Positions 23,194 through 31,707 are shown, counted from the first letter of the stretch. The stretch: 33,364 nucleotides of DNA from Candidatus Omnitrophota bacterium (GCA_016177155.1 JACOVU010000004.1:1-33364); one strand, 5' to 3'. Numbers and translations are program-made. The notes: generated from the letters alone by a model not told the origin.

Positions 23194-24018
23194 ATGCAAT
23201 CAGTTGTTTTGTGGAAAGCGATTCTTGAGATCGGGTTCATTTGGATTTTAGTCTACTCAATTATCCGCTTCTTTCAGGGGACGCGTGCCGTTCAAGTATT
23301 GACGGGTCTGATCATTTTAGTCATTCTTTTTAACGTTGCCAAAATTTTGGAGCTCAGTACGATTAATTGGGTGCTCACAAAGCTCTTCGCGGTTGGTGTG
23401 TTGGCCTTCCTCATTCTCTTCCAACCTGAACTTCGTCGCGGCCTCGCAAGAATCGGCCAAAATACCATTTTTAACCCGTTCCTCAAAAAAGGAGGGACGG
23501 TGGATGAAGTGGTGGAAGCCTGCCAGCGGATGTCCAAAATGAAGCGCGGGGCACTCATTGCGATTGAACGGGAAGCGGGTCTTCGGAACTATATCGAAAG
23601 CGGAATTCCTTTGGATGCCAAGGTCAGTTCTGAGCTTTTGATCACCATTTTTGCTACCAACACTCCGACTCATGATGGAGCGATTGTGATTGAGGGCGAT
23701 CGGGTTGCTTCGGCGGGTTCTCTTTTTCCCTTGAGCCAAAATCCAGAGCTTCCGCGTGTTTTGGGAACGCGGCATCGCGCAGCGATTGGTTTAACCGAAG
23801 AAACGGACGCTGTTTGTGTTGTGGTTTCCGAAGAAACAGGTGCAATCTCCGTTTCCGTTTATGGAAAACTCACCCGTGACTTAGATGAAGAAGGTCTCCG
23901 CCGCGTATTGAAAAGTTTGTTTCGTCCCGAGGAGCGTGGTCGCGCCTTCGTGGACTATGTTCAGCAACGGTTTCGTTTTAGCGGTTTTGGGAAACGTCAA
24001 GGCGAGGCAAAGGGATGA
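23194..24018 (+). CDS. cdaA: Diadenylate cyclase CdaA
   Basis: Makes cyclic di-AMP from two ATP at the membrane. Three N-terminal transmembrane helices (about residues 9-28, 35-53, 59-77) precede the DAC domain with the DGA motif in TPTHDGAIVIEGDRV and RHR in LGTRHRAAIGLTEETDAVCVVVSEE. The 274-residue length is standard. ATG 23194 has GAGAAGG upstream. It is followed by ybbR, its usual regulator, but element E lies between the two genes and supplies this gene's TGA stop. Confidence 0.95.
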   Translation: MQSVVLWKAILEIGFIWILVYSIIRFFQGTRAVQVLTGLIILVILFNVAKILELSTINWVLTKLFAVGVLAFLILFQPELRRGLARIGQNTIFNPFLKKGGTVDEVVEACQRMSKMKRGALIAIEREAGLRNYIESGIPLDAKVSSELLITIFATNTPTHDGAIVIEGDRVASAGSLFPLSQNPELPRVLGTRHRAAIGLTEETDAVCVVVSEETGAISVSVYGKLTRDLDEEGLRRVLKSLFRPEERGRAFVDYVQQRFRFSGFGKRQGEAKG

Positions 24019-24166
24019 TCCCACCACCTCCCATACAAAAACATGCTCAGCCAATACTCGTAAGAAAAGGGGGACAGACTATAGTCTGTCCCCCTTTTCT
24101 TGAGAGGCATGTTTTTGAAACGCTTCGCGTTTTCCCCCTACGGGAAAGATGGGAGGTGGTGGGATG
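24016..24166 (+). repeat. Junction palindromic element, copy E (cdaA to ybbR), with nested palindromes
   Basis: Left arm ATCCCACCACCTCCCAT (24018-24034) starts in the cdaA TGA; right arm ATGGGAGGTGGTGGGAT (24149-24165) is its perfect 17-bp complement and holds the ybbR binding site (GGAGG) and start. Nested within are CAAAAACATGC/GCATGTTTTTG (24036-24046, 24107-24117) and a perfect 40-bp palindrome (24062-24101) centred on GACTATAGTC, then two smaller hairpins. Confidence 0.85.
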
Positions 24167-25105
24167 AAGTTTGGTATTGGATTGCTCACTGAAAATTGGC
24201 ACTTGAAACTGATCTCGCTTATTCTTGCCATTGGATTTTGGTTTTATGTGGTCAGCGAAGAAAGTATTGAAGTGACCAAAACGATTCCTTTGGGAGTGCT
24301 TCCGCCCAATGAGAAATTGAGCGTGGTGAAAACTTCTGCTTCGCACCTGGAGGTTACGTTTCAATCTCCAAGGCATCTTTTTTCTGCTCTTTCGGCGGCA
24401 AACGTGACGGCTCAGCATAAAATTACAGGGACACAAAAGGCAGGAGATTACTCTTTTAATGTGAATCCAAGCGATTTCACGCTTCCCGCGCCTGAAATTC
24501 GGATCATTCGAATTTTTCCTTCTTTTGTCACCGTCACACTGGATGAGGTCATTGTCAAAAAATTGACGGTTCAAGTGGAATTTGTGGGAGAGCCCGCTTA
24601 TGGTTATCGGGCTGATCAGGAAGGGGTAGAATTAGATCCAGACGCCGTGTTGGTGGAAGGACCAAAGGCGATTCTTGAAAAAATGGACACCATTAAGACC
24701 GAACCGATCCAGCTTGTCGGTCGTGTCAGGTCTTTTCGCAGGACTGCACGGATTCGTTCCACCCCTGAACTTCGGGTAGTAGGAGACGGGATTACCGAGG
24801 TTCAAATTCCGATCAAAGCCGAGTATGCCGAGCGCGAACTTCCCGATATTTCAGTCAAGCCTTTTGGAGCACCTTCAGGAGATCATTATGCGATGGTGCG
24901 AACCGAGAAAGTTTCCGTTGTGCTTAAAGGCCCGCGTGCGATTTTGGATAAGTTGGTGGCGAGTGACCTGCTGGCTTATGTCGAGGTAGAAGGTCTTAAG
25001 GAAGGCGTGCACCAAGTTCCCGTGAAAATGATTTTGCCTCAGGATCTTACTCTAAAAGGTGATTCACCGCTTGCCGCTGTGGAAGTGAAAAAAATAAATT
25101 TCTGA
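24164..25105 (+). CDS. YbbR-domain protein (CdaR-like)
   Basis: Membrane-anchored extracytoplasmic protein of 313 residues. An N-terminal transmembrane helix (LKLISLILAIGFWFYVVSEE) is followed by YbbR repeats, recognisable from the recurring IPLGVLPPNEKLSVVK, VEVTFQSPRHLFSALS, VLVEGPKAILEKMDTI and VVLKGPRAILDKL units. CdaR proteins bind and regulate CdaA, consistent with the adjacent cdaA. ATG 24164 with GGAGG is preferred to ATG 24149, which is part of the palindrome arm. Confidence 0.9.
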   Translation: MKFGIGLLTENWHLKLISLILAIGFWFYVVSEESIEVTKTIPLGVLPPNEKLSVVKTSASHLEVTFQSPRHLFSALSAANVTAQHKITGTQKAGDYSFNVNPSDFTLPAPEIRIIRIFPSFVTVTLDEVIVKKLTVQVEFVGEPAYGYRADQEGVELDPDAVLVEGPKAILEKMDTIKTEPIQLVGRVRSFRRTARIRSTPELRVVGDGITEVQIPIKAEYAERELPDISVKPFGAPSGDHYAMVRTEKVSVVLKGPRAILDKLVASDLLAYVEVEGLKEGVHQVPVKMILPQDLTLKGDSPLAAVEVKKINF

Positions 25106-25127
25106 TCTCCCAACTCAACTTTTCCTC

Positions 25128-25874
25128 ATGTCTCAAGAACAATTAGTGACGCTTGGCTTAAATGTCGACCATGTAGCAACGGTGCGTCAAGCTCGAGATG
25201 GGCAAGAACCCAATCTGATCCAGGCAACGCGTGAAGGAATTCAGGGCGGCGCGAAAGGGATTACCACCCATTTGAGGGAAGACAGAAGGCATATTCAAGA
25301 TGAGGATGTGTTCAAACTCAAGCGTGCAATTTCAGTACCACTTAACCTTGAAATGTCCATTCAGGAAGGGATTGTTCGAGTTGCTTGCAAGCTCAAGCCG
25401 GCGAAGGCTTGTTTTGTTCCCGAAAAACGCGAGGAACTGACCACGGAAGGTGGTTTGGATGTCGTGCGTGAAAAAGGGAGAATCGCTCGCGCCATTGACC
25501 AACTTCAGACGAAAGGCGTCATCGTCAGTTTGTTTGTCGATCCCGTTCCAAAACAAATACAAGCTGCTTATGATGTGGGTACAGATTTTATTGAACTTCA
25601 TACGGGTTGTTATGCAAATGCAAAAGGAAGCAAGCAAACGCAAGAACTCAGACGGCTTAGCAAAGCGGCTTGCCTTGCTCATTCGTTGGGCTTGGGCGTG
25701 AATGCGGGGCACGGTCTCAATTATGAGAATGTGAAACCGATCGCTCAGCTTCCATTTATGGAAGAGCTCAATATCGGTCATGCCGTTGTTTCAAGGGCTA
25801 TTTTTGTTGGGATGAAGGAAGCCGTGCGGGAGATGTGCACCCTGATTCGGAGTGCTTGCAGACATGGACGTTAG
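25128..25874 (+). CDS. pdxJ: Pyridoxine 5'-phosphate synthase
   Basis: Joins 1-deoxyxylulose 5-phosphate and 3-amino-2-oxopropyl phosphate in DXP-dependent vitamin B6 synthesis. The 248-residue barrel has TLGLNVDHVATVRQARDGQEP, GITTHLREDRRHIQDEDV, LNLEMSI, VSLFVDP, FIELHTGCYA, LGVNAGHGLNYENVKP and LNIGHAVVSRAIFVGM. No SD is seen before ATG 25128. It overlaps nnrD; the acpS gene that often sits between these two is absent here. Confidence 0.96.
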   Translation: MSQEQLVTLGLNVDHVATVRQARDGQEPNLIQATREGIQGGAKGITTHLREDRRHIQDEDVFKLKRAISVPLNLEMSIQEGIVRVACKLKPAKACFVPEKREELTTEGGLDVVREKGRIARAIDQLQTKGVIVSLFVDPVPKQIQAAYDVGTDFIELHTGCYANAKGSKQTQELRRLSKAACLAHSLGLGVNAGHGLNYENVKPIAQLPFMEELNIGHAVVSRAIFVGMKEAVREMCTLIRSACRHGR

Positions 25875-26739
25875 AGAAGAGTTTCGTAAACATTTTCGCC
25901 CGAGATCAAGAACGGCTCACAAAGGCGATTTTGGTCGCGTTTTCATTTTGGCCGGTTCTCAAGGTTTGAGTGGAGCGTGTTTTCTTGCGAGCATGGCCGC
26001 ACTTCGCTCGGGTGCGGGACTTGTCACCGTCGGTGTCCCGAAATGTTTGGTTGCGCCACTCGCTAGACGTCTTACGGAAGCCATGATGCTTCCGCTTCCC
26101 GAAACCCAAGAAGGTACACTCAGCCAATCAGCTCATCAGCCGCTCGCGCGTTATTTGAAAACTCAGGATGTTTTTGCACTCGGTCCTGGTCTTTCCATGA
26201 ATCGCGCAACCCAGGCTTTGATTCGTAAAGCTGTGCTTCATGCCCATCAACTGATGGTCATTGATGCGGATGGGCTGAATGCATTTACAGATCGCCCGGA
26301 GCTCTTCAAAAAATTAAAATCTCAAGTCATTCTTACTCCTCACAGCGGTGAATTTATTCGAATTTTTGGCGGTCGGATTTCCAAGACGGAAACGGAGAGA
26401 AAGAGACGCGTTGTTCAAGCCGCTAAGGCTTACGGCGTCGTCATTGCATTAAAGGGGTATCGCACGGTCGTTGCTTCACCTCGAGGGGAGGTCTATGTGA
26501 ATCAAACGGGCAATCCGGGAATGGCGACGGGCGGTTCAGGTGATGTGTTGACCGGCGTGATCGCTGCCATGTTAGGGCAGCATGCCAACCCTTTTCAAGC
26601 GGCATGCTTTGGCGTGTTCATTCACGGCCTTGCGGGTGATTTGGCGAAAAAAGAAAAAGGAGAAATTTCTCTTGTAGCAGGGGATATTCTGAATGCTTTA
26701 CCGCTTGCATTTCAGAAGGTTCTTAGACAGAATAAGTAA
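25864..26739 (+). CDS. nnrD: ADP/ATP-dependent (S)-NAD(P)H-hydrate dehydratase
   Basis: Repairs hydrated NAD(P)H using ADP or ATP. The 291-residue ribokinase-like fold shows HKGDFGRVFILAGSQGLSGA, AALRSGAGLVTVGVP, ALGPGLS, VIDADGLNAF, ILTPHSGEF, ALKGYRTVVASPRGEVYVN and the signature GNPGMATGGSGDVLTGVIAAML. The NnrE epimerase domain that is fused in many bacteria is missing, so it must be elsewhere or absent. ATG 25864 overlaps pdxJ by 11 bases; GTG 25852 is an alternative start. Confidence 0.93.
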   Translation: MDVREEFRKHFRPRSRTAHKGDFGRVFILAGSQGLSGACFLASMAALRSGAGLVTVGVPKCLVAPLARRLTEAMMLPLPETQEGTLSQSAHQPLARYLKTQDVFALGPGLSMNRATQALIRKAVLHAHQLMVIDADGLNAFTDRPELFKKLKSQVILTPHSGEFIRIFGGRISKTETERKRRVVQAAKAYGVVIALKGYRTVVASPRGEVYVNQTGNPGMATGGSGDVLTGVIAAMLGQHANPFQAACFGVFIHGLAGDLAKKEKGEISLVAGDILNALPLAFQKVLRQNK

Positions 26740-26745
26740 ATTTTT

Positions 26746-26787
26746 TGCCGCCCTTGAGCCGAGTTTGTACAGGCTCAAGGACTGCTC
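26746..26787 (+). repeat. Hairpin after nnrD, internal-loop palindrome family
   Basis: CCTTGAGCC/GGCTCAAGG (26752-26760, 26772-26780) framed by GCCGC and ACTGC, resembling the copies at 15244 and 15331. It could act as a transcript end, though no T-run follows. Confidence 0.5.
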
Positions 26788-26833
26788 GAAAACCTGATTG
26801 ATATTTTAAATTTAATAATAAGGTAGTTTTCTC

Positions 26834-26925
26834 GCAGGCGTAGCTCAACGGCAGCCCTGACTTTCATTGACATATAATCAGGATTATTCATCGGTAGTCA
26901 GGACAATCGTTGAGCTTCCGATGAA
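26834..26925 (+). repeat. Duplicated 5' part of tRNA-Thr carried in a palindrome
   Basis: Bases 26834-26854 match the first 21 nt of tRNA-Thr(TGT) at 26946 with one difference, then diverge. GCTCAACG (26843-26850) pairs with CGTTGAGC (26908-26915), and CCTGACT (from 26856) with AGTCAGG (from 26896). A third inverted repeat TTCATCGG/CCGATGAA overlaps the right side. No complete tRNA is formed. Confidence 0.6.
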
Positions 26926-26945
26926 GATTCATATTGAACTATTTT

Positions 26946-27017
26946 GCTGGCGTAGCTCAACGGCAGAGCAACGGTTTTGTAAACCGTAGGTTGGAGGTTC
27001 AAGTCCTCTCGCCAGCT
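26946..27017 (+). tRNA. tRNA-Thr(TGT)
   Basis: Acceptor GCTGGCG/CGCCAGC, D-arm GCTC/GAGC, anticodon arm ACGGT-TTTGTAA-ACCGT, T-arm GGAGG-TTCAAGT-CCTCT. No CCA encoded. First of the Thr, Tyr, Gly, Thr, tuf series. Confidence 0.96.
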
Positions 27018-27278
27018 TCGGTAAAGATAAAGAGGAATGGTCGGGGGTTCTCCGCCAAACAACGCGGCGGATCAGTCCACAAGCGTTGTTGGACGGATCT
27101 CGCCAACGCTTTGTGGCGGAAATCCCCTCCACCGGCTCCATGACCACACGAGGCCGAACGGGCCGAGTGGGGAATGGCACCGAAACGGTTGGTTTCGGTG
27201 AGTCGGACGAAAGTTGTGCACTTGAGACTCATGTCTCAAGTGCGTTCGGCGACGACTTAGGATAGTCGTTGTCCTCAC
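27018..27278 (+). repeat. Repeat-rich spacer between tRNA-Thr and tRNA-Tyr
   Basis: No gene seen in 261 bases. It holds a long imperfect hairpin (CCGCC at 27051 to GGCGG near 27120), the second tRNA-flanking repeat with stem CACCGAAAC/GTTTCGGTG (27178-27186, 27192-27200), a perfect 11-bp hairpin GCACTTGAGAC/GTCTCAAGTGC (27218-27228, 27233-27243) and GACGACT/AGTCGT before the tRNA. Small open frames on both strands here follow the repeats and are not credible genes. Confidence 0.65.
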
Positions 27279-27361
27279 GGGGAGTTACCCAAGTGGACAA
27301 AGGGGACAGACTGTAAATCTGTTGGCTTCGGCCTTCGAAGGTTCGAATCCTTCACTCCCCA
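27279..27361 (+). tRNA. tRNA-Tyr(GTA)
   Basis: Class II tRNA: acceptor GGGGAGT/ACTCCCC, anticodon arm ACAGA-CTGTAAA-TCTGT, long variable arm GGC-TTCG-GCC, T-arm GAAGG-TTCGAAT-CCTTC. No CCA encoded. The fadA ATG follows 20 bases later. Confidence 0.96.
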
Positions 27362-27380
27362 AATTTTCTGAATAATCAAT

Positions 27381-28661
27381 ATGGAACAAATCACGATTGT
27401 AGATGGCGTAAGAACCCCTTTTGTTAAAGCGTGGACGCTTTTTGATCGGCTTCCTGCGCAAACGCTTGGAGCATTGTGCGTTCGGGAGCTTTTGGAGCGC
27501 ACAGAAATCGACCCCAATCTGATCGATGAAGTGATTATAGGCTGTGTAGCCCAACCGATTGATGCAGCCAACGTGTCGCGCGTGATCAGCCTTTCTAGTG
27601 GAATCCCAAAATCGAAGAAAGCCTACACCGTAAACCGCAATTGTGCTTCTGGGTTTGAAGCACTGACGAGCGCCATCGAGAAAATTCAGACGGGAAGCGA
27701 TGAAATCGTTGTTGCGGGTGGCGCAGAGTCCATGTCAAATGCGCCGCTCGCTTTTTCAAAAGAGGCGGCTGCGCTGTTTATGAAACTGGGAAGGACTAAA
27801 ACATTTCTCGATCGCTTGAAAGTCTTTACCCAATTTCGGCCTAAACATTTCAAACCTATTGCTGTGCTCCAACTGGCGCTGACCGATCCCATTTGCGGCC
27901 TTAACATGGGGGAGACCGCCGAGGTGCTTGCGAGGAAATTTGGGATTTCAAGAAAAGACCAAGATCTTTTCGCCCTGGAAAGTCACAAACGGGTTATTTC
28001 AGGCCGCGAAAAACTTCGTGAAGAAACAATGACGGTTTTTATTCCACCGAAGTACGAACATTATGTTCAAGAGGACAACGGTCCTCGGGAACAACAAAGC
28101 TTGGAAGCGCTTGCGAAACTCAAGCCTGTTTTTGATCGCCGCTCAGGTACAGTGACGGCAGGGAATTCCTCTCAGATTACGGATGGTGCTTGTGCACTGT
28201 TGGTCATGCCTGAAGCTCGCGCGAAGTCATTAGGCTATCAAATTTTAGGAATGATCCGCGCTTATGAATATGTAGGTCTTGAGCCGAGTGAAATGGGACT
28301 CGGTCCTGCGTTTGCGATTGAAAAAGTATTGCGGAAAACAAAGCTGAAATTAAAAGATATTGAGTTGTTTGAAATCAACGAAGCGTTCGCCGTACAGGTA
28401 TTGGCATGTCTTCGGGCGCTGAATTCAACCTCTTTCGCGAAGGAAAATTTTTCAAATGGTGAAGTAGTGGGAGAAATCAATCCCAATCTTTTGAATGTGA
28501 ATGGTGGCGGTATTGCTTTGGGTCATCCTGTAGGCGTGAGTGGTGCGCGTCTCGTTCTGACTTGTCTTAAAGAAATGAAGCGACGCGGGCTTCATCTTGG
28601 CTTAGTCTCGCTTTGCGTTGGCGGCGGACAAGGTGGTGCGTTCATCTTGGAGCGTGAATAA
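27381..28661 (+). CDS. fadA: Acetyl-CoA acyltransferase (3-ketoacyl-CoA thiolase)
   Basis: Cleaves 3-ketoacyl-CoA with CoA to acetyl-CoA and a shortened acyl-CoA, or runs in reverse. The 426-residue thiolase has the nucleophilic Cys88 in NRNCASGFEALTSA, GGAESMSNAPL, the His-containing NGGGIALGHPVGVSGAR, and the second Cys in SLCVGGGQGGAF. ATG 27381 lies 20 bases after the tRNA-Tyr gene without a clear SD. It overlaps fadB by one base. It belongs to the longer FadI/trifunctional-beta type by length; acetoacetyl-CoA thiolase is less likely given the fadB partner. Confidence 0.93.
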   Translation: MEQITIVDGVRTPFVKAWTLFDRLPAQTLGALCVRELLERTEIDPNLIDEVIIGCVAQPIDAANVSRVISLSSGIPKSKKAYTVNRNCASGFEALTSAIEKIQTGSDEIVVAGGAESMSNAPLAFSKEAAALFMKLGRTKTFLDRLKVFTQFRPKHFKPIAVLQLALTDPICGLNMGETAEVLARKFGISRKDQDLFALESHKRVISGREKLREETMTVFIPPKYEHYVQEDNGPREQQSLEALAKLKPVFDRRSGTVTAGNSSQITDGACALLVMPEARAKSLGYQILGMIRAYEYVGLEPSEMGLGPAFAIEKVLRKTKLKLKDIELFEINEAFAVQVLACLRALNSTSFAKENFSNGEVVGEINPNLLNVNGGGIALGHPVGVSGARLVLTCLKEMKRRGLHLGLVSLCVGGGQGGAFILERE

Positions 28662-30784
28662 TGGGTAAGAGCTGGAATTTACACACTCAAGACGGAATCG
28701 GTATTCTTGAGTTTGATTGTCCCGATACCGAGGTCAACGTTTTGACTGCCGAGAACATGGCAGAACTGAGAGATGTGCTCGTTGAGATTCCAAAACGAAG
28801 CGAGATCAAAGCACTTATTATTGTGAGCGCGAAGAAAAGGATTTTTATTGCCGGAGCTGACATTAAGGAAATCCAAAATATTTCTACCGAAGAAGACGCC
28901 TTCAAGAAAGCAGAGCATGGCAAACAAGTGGTCCAACTTTTGGAAGATTTGAACATTCCTACCGTGACCGTGATTAACGGAGCGTGTTTGGGCGGCGGTT
29001 ACGAGCTTGCTCTCGCCACGAAATACCGCGTTGCTTCCTTCTCAGAAAAGGTCCAAATCGGGCTTCCTGAAGTGAAGTTAGGAATCCTACCAGGATTTGG
29101 TGGAAGCATTCGACTTCCAAGGTTACTTGGTCTTCTGAAAGCCCTTCCATTAATTCTTGCCGGGAAAGTCATTCCTTCCAAAGACGCCTTGAAGAATGGG
29201 ATGGTGGACCGACTTTTTCCGGAAGGTACGCTCCGGGAAAATGCGGTCGAGTTTGCGAAGGAAATAGTTCAGGGTAAGATTAACGGTATCAGTTCTGGCC
29301 GCCAGCTAAAACGGAAATCCAATTGGTTTTTAGAAGGAACACCATTCGGCCGCTCCCTCGTTTTTAAACAGGCAAAGCAAAATGTCCTCAAGGAAACCAA
29401 AGGTTTTTATCCCGCCCCACTTCAAATTATCGATCTCGTTCGAAGAACGTGTGGTCGCAAGGGGCAATCCGTTTTTCAGGAAGAGAGCCGAGATTTTTCA
29501 AAGCTCGCCGTAACTCCGGTTTCGAAGAGTCTGATCAAAGTTTTTTTCATGATGGAGCAGTACAAAAAATTTCCGTGGACGGATATTTCGGGAAAAGTGC
29601 CGTCTGTCAATAAGTGTGGTGTTCTTGGAGCGGGCGTTATGGGGGGAGGCATTGCTCAGCTTGTTAGTTACAAAAGTATTCCGGTGAGAGTGAAAGATAT
29701 TAATGAAAAAGCCCTCGCTGGCGCGCTCAAGGAAGCTTGGCGGATTTATGGCGGTGCACTCAAACGCAGAAAAATTACTGCCTATGATCGCGATTACAAA
29801 ATGGGGCTTATTTCGGTCGGGCTGACCAACGATGGTTTGCGAAGGGCCGATATCATTATCGAGGCCGTCGTTGAAAATCTTGAGATCAAGCAGAAAGTTT
29901 TTAAAGAACTCAGTGAGCTTACGGATGCTCACGTCATTTTAGCTTCCAACACGTCTTCACTTTCAGTGAATCAACTTGCCGATGTCTCAAAATCACCTGA
30001 ACGGGTGGTTGGACTTCATTTTTTCAATCCCGTTCATCGCATGCCGCTTGTTGAAATCGTTCCTTCATCGCGCACGTCTCGCGAAGTTTTAGAAAGAACC
30101 ATTCGATTTTCAAGAACTCTTGGGAAGACGGTTATTGTCGTCAAAGATGTTCCCGGGTTTCTGGTGAATCGGCTTTTGCTTCCCTATATGAATGAAGCTG
30201 CTTATCTTGTAGAAGAAGGTGTTTTGCCGGAGGAACTAGATCGAATCGCTGAACAATTTGGAATGCCGATGGGGCCGGTGGAGTTGGTGGATCAAGTAGG
30301 GATCGATGTAGGGTATAAGGTAGCCCATAATTTGTCCGAAGCTTACGGCGAACGTATGAAAGTTTCTTCCGTTCTTGAAGAAGCGAAGCAAAAAGGGTTA
30401 TTGGGGAAGAAATCAGGCCGAGGTTTCTACATTTATCACGGAAAAGAGAAAAAGCTGAATCCAGATTTTAAATTTCAGAAGTTCGCAAAACCCATTCCGC
30501 AGGAAGAGGTCATGAAAAGGCTCATTTATATCATGGTCAATGAGGCGGCACGCTGTCTGGATGAAAAAGTTGTGAATGACCCGAGTACAGTTGATATTGG
30601 AATGATCATGGGAACGGGTTTTTCTCCATTCCGGGCAGGGCTGCTTCGTTATGCCGATCAAGTAGGGCTCCCGAATATTTTAGCCGATCTTGAGCGCTTT
30701 CAAAAATCAGTGAATCGCGCTCGATTTGAACCCTCTCCACTTCTTGAGCGTCTTGCCGAAACCAATCAGACTTTTTATCAATAA
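28661..30784 (+). CDS. fadB: Fatty acid oxidation multifunctional protein (enoyl-CoA hydratase/3-hydroxyacyl-CoA dehydrogenase)
   Basis: Alpha subunit of the beta-oxidation complex, hydrating enoyl-CoA and oxidising the 3-hydroxyacyl-CoA. The 707 residues have an N-terminal crotonase domain (about 1-190) with oxyanion segment FIAGADIKEI and both catalytic Glu (GGGYE and LPEVKLGILPGFGG). The dehydrogenase starts near residue 320 with CGVLGAGVMGGGIAQL, then ASNTSSLSV, catalytic His in GLHFFNPVHRMPLVEIV, and DVPGFLVNRLL. The C-terminal helical domain duplicates are present. Its start overlaps the fadA stop (TAATG). No acyl-CoA dehydrogenase or ligase is in the window. Confidence 0.95.
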   Translation: MGKSWNLHTQDGIGILEFDCPDTEVNVLTAENMAELRDVLVEIPKRSEIKALIIVSAKKRIFIAGADIKEIQNISTEEDAFKKAEHGKQVVQLLEDLNIPTVTVINGACLGGGYELALATKYRVASFSEKVQIGLPEVKLGILPGFGGSIRLPRLLGLLKALPLILAGKVIPSKDALKNGMVDRLFPEGTLRENAVEFAKEIVQGKINGISSGRQLKRKSNWFLEGTPFGRSLVFKQAKQNVLKETKGFYPAPLQIIDLVRRTCGRKGQSVFQEESRDFSKLAVTPVSKSLIKVFFMMEQYKKFPWTDISGKVPSVNKCGVLGAGVMGGGIAQLVSYKSIPVRVKDINEKALAGALKEAWRIYGGALKRRKITAYDRDYKMGLISVGLTNDGLRRADIIIEAVVENLEIKQKVFKELSELTDAHVILASNTSSLSVNQLADVSKSPERVVGLHFFNPVHRMPLVEIVPSSRTSREVLERTIRFSRTLGKTVIVVKDVPGFLVNRLLLPYMNEAAYLVEEGVLPEELDRIAEQFGMPMGPVELVDQVGIDVGYKVAHNLSEAYGERMKVSSVLEEAKQKGLLGKKSGRGFYIYHGKEKKLNPDFKFQKFAKPIPQEEVMKRLIYIMVNEAARCLDEKVVNDPSTVDIGMIMGTGFSPFRAGLLRYADQVGLPNILADLERFQKSVNRARFEPSPLLERLAETNQTFYQ

Positions 30785-30800
30785 TTGAATCTTCGCACGC

Positions 30801-30825
30801 CGCGCTACGGGATGTCTAACGGGGT
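30801..30825 (+). repeat. Half copy of the lpxL-type palindrome
   Basis: Matches 14995-15019 in the second lpxL gene with one difference, ending ATGTCTAACGGGGT. The complementary left half is missing here. Confidence 0.75.
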
Positions 30826-30872
30826 AAAGGCATTGGGGTTTGTGACGATACAAGGAACAAAAGGAGATGGAA

Positions 30873-31688
30873 ATGACTCATTTTCTTCTTTCACCAGTTA
30901 CAGCATTTTTTAGTCGGCGGCTCTACCGGGAAGCGCTTCGTTCTGGAATAGGGCGAGGCTTTGGTTTTTTGACGTATCTGACACTGCTCTTCTGTATTTT
31001 TGTTTTTCTGCTTTGCCAAATTCGGATTGTTCCTCTCACCAATAGTTTTGTGGATTGGTTGATTCAAACAACGCCAGAAATGACGATGACCTCCGCGGGT
31101 CTTACAACTCAGGCAGAACAGCCTTATCTGGCGAAACATCCCGCTTTTGGCCCTCTTTATTTGATTGATACGACTAAAACAGCACAGGAACTTTTGGCGA
31201 CCGAAACTCCCGCCGTAGTTCTGATTTCCAAGGATGCGATTATCCTCAAGCAGGTTCGCAATGGTCAAACCCGCGTTTTTAATTTGGACCAAGCCATGGC
31301 GCAGGTCCGTCAAACCAATCGACCTATTCAATTAACCAAACAACTCATGCGGCAGATTGCCAATCGAATCCTTGCTTTTCTAGTTCCTTTGGTTCTTCTC
31401 TTTTTTGCTCCGTTTTTCTTTATCTGGAAGCTATTCGCTGCACTTTTTTATTCGTTGTTTGCTCTGTTGTTTAATCTGTTCCGAAAAGAAAAATGTTCCT
31501 ATCGTAGTCTTTTTGTTTTGTCGTGCTTTGCCCTTGCGCCCGTTACGGTGCTTCAAGCAATCAATATTCTTTTGCCGAACCTTACGATGAATTTAAATGT
31601 TCTCTATGCTTTCGTATTAACTTTAGCTTATCTTGCTTTTGGTCTGTTTGTGGGGGACAAGGTTTCATCTCCCAGCAAGCAGTCCTGA
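30873..31688 (+). CDS. DUF1189-like membrane protein
   Basis: A 271-residue inner-membrane protein: one helix near residues 30-50, an extracytoplasmic region of about 130 residues (PEMTMTSAGLTTQ, FGPLYLIDTT, AVVLISKDAIILKQ), then four hydrophobic helices (about 163-183, 185-200, 215-235, 240-260). The layout and the extracytoplasmic pattern fit DUF1189 (PF06691). Function is not known. ATG 30873 is chosen because AGGAG at 30862-30866 is six bases away; ATG 30867 directly touches it. Neighbouring fadB and the MgtE-like gene give no clear functional link. Confidence 0.7.
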   Translation: MTHFLLSPVTAFFSRRLYREALRSGIGRGFGFLTYLTLLFCIFVFLLCQIRIVPLTNSFVDWLIQTTPEMTMTSAGLTTQAEQPYLAKHPAFGPLYLIDTTKTAQELLATETPAVVLISKDAIILKQVRNGQTRVFNLDQAMAQVRQTNRPIQLTKQLMRQIANRILAFLVPLVLLFFAPFFFIWKLFAALFYSLFALLFNLFRKEKCSYRSLFVLSCFALAPVTVLQAINILLPNLTMNLNVLYAFVLTLAYLAFGLFVGDKVSSPSKQS

Positions 31689-31707
31689 TCTCGTTACCTT
31701 GATTCTC

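Noticed and set aside
24047-24574. A 175-codon - strand frame beginning in ybbR and ending in element E
   Set aside because: It lies antisense to a well-supported gene and across palindromes, with no homology pattern.
26867-26878. TTGACA immediately followed by TATAAT as a promoter
   Set aside because: The two boxes adjoin with no spacer, and neither has a partner at 16-18 bases.
26929-27278. Open frames across the tRNA-Thr to tRNA-Tyr spacer
   Set aside because: They overlap tRNA genes or run through hairpin repeats and show no domain.
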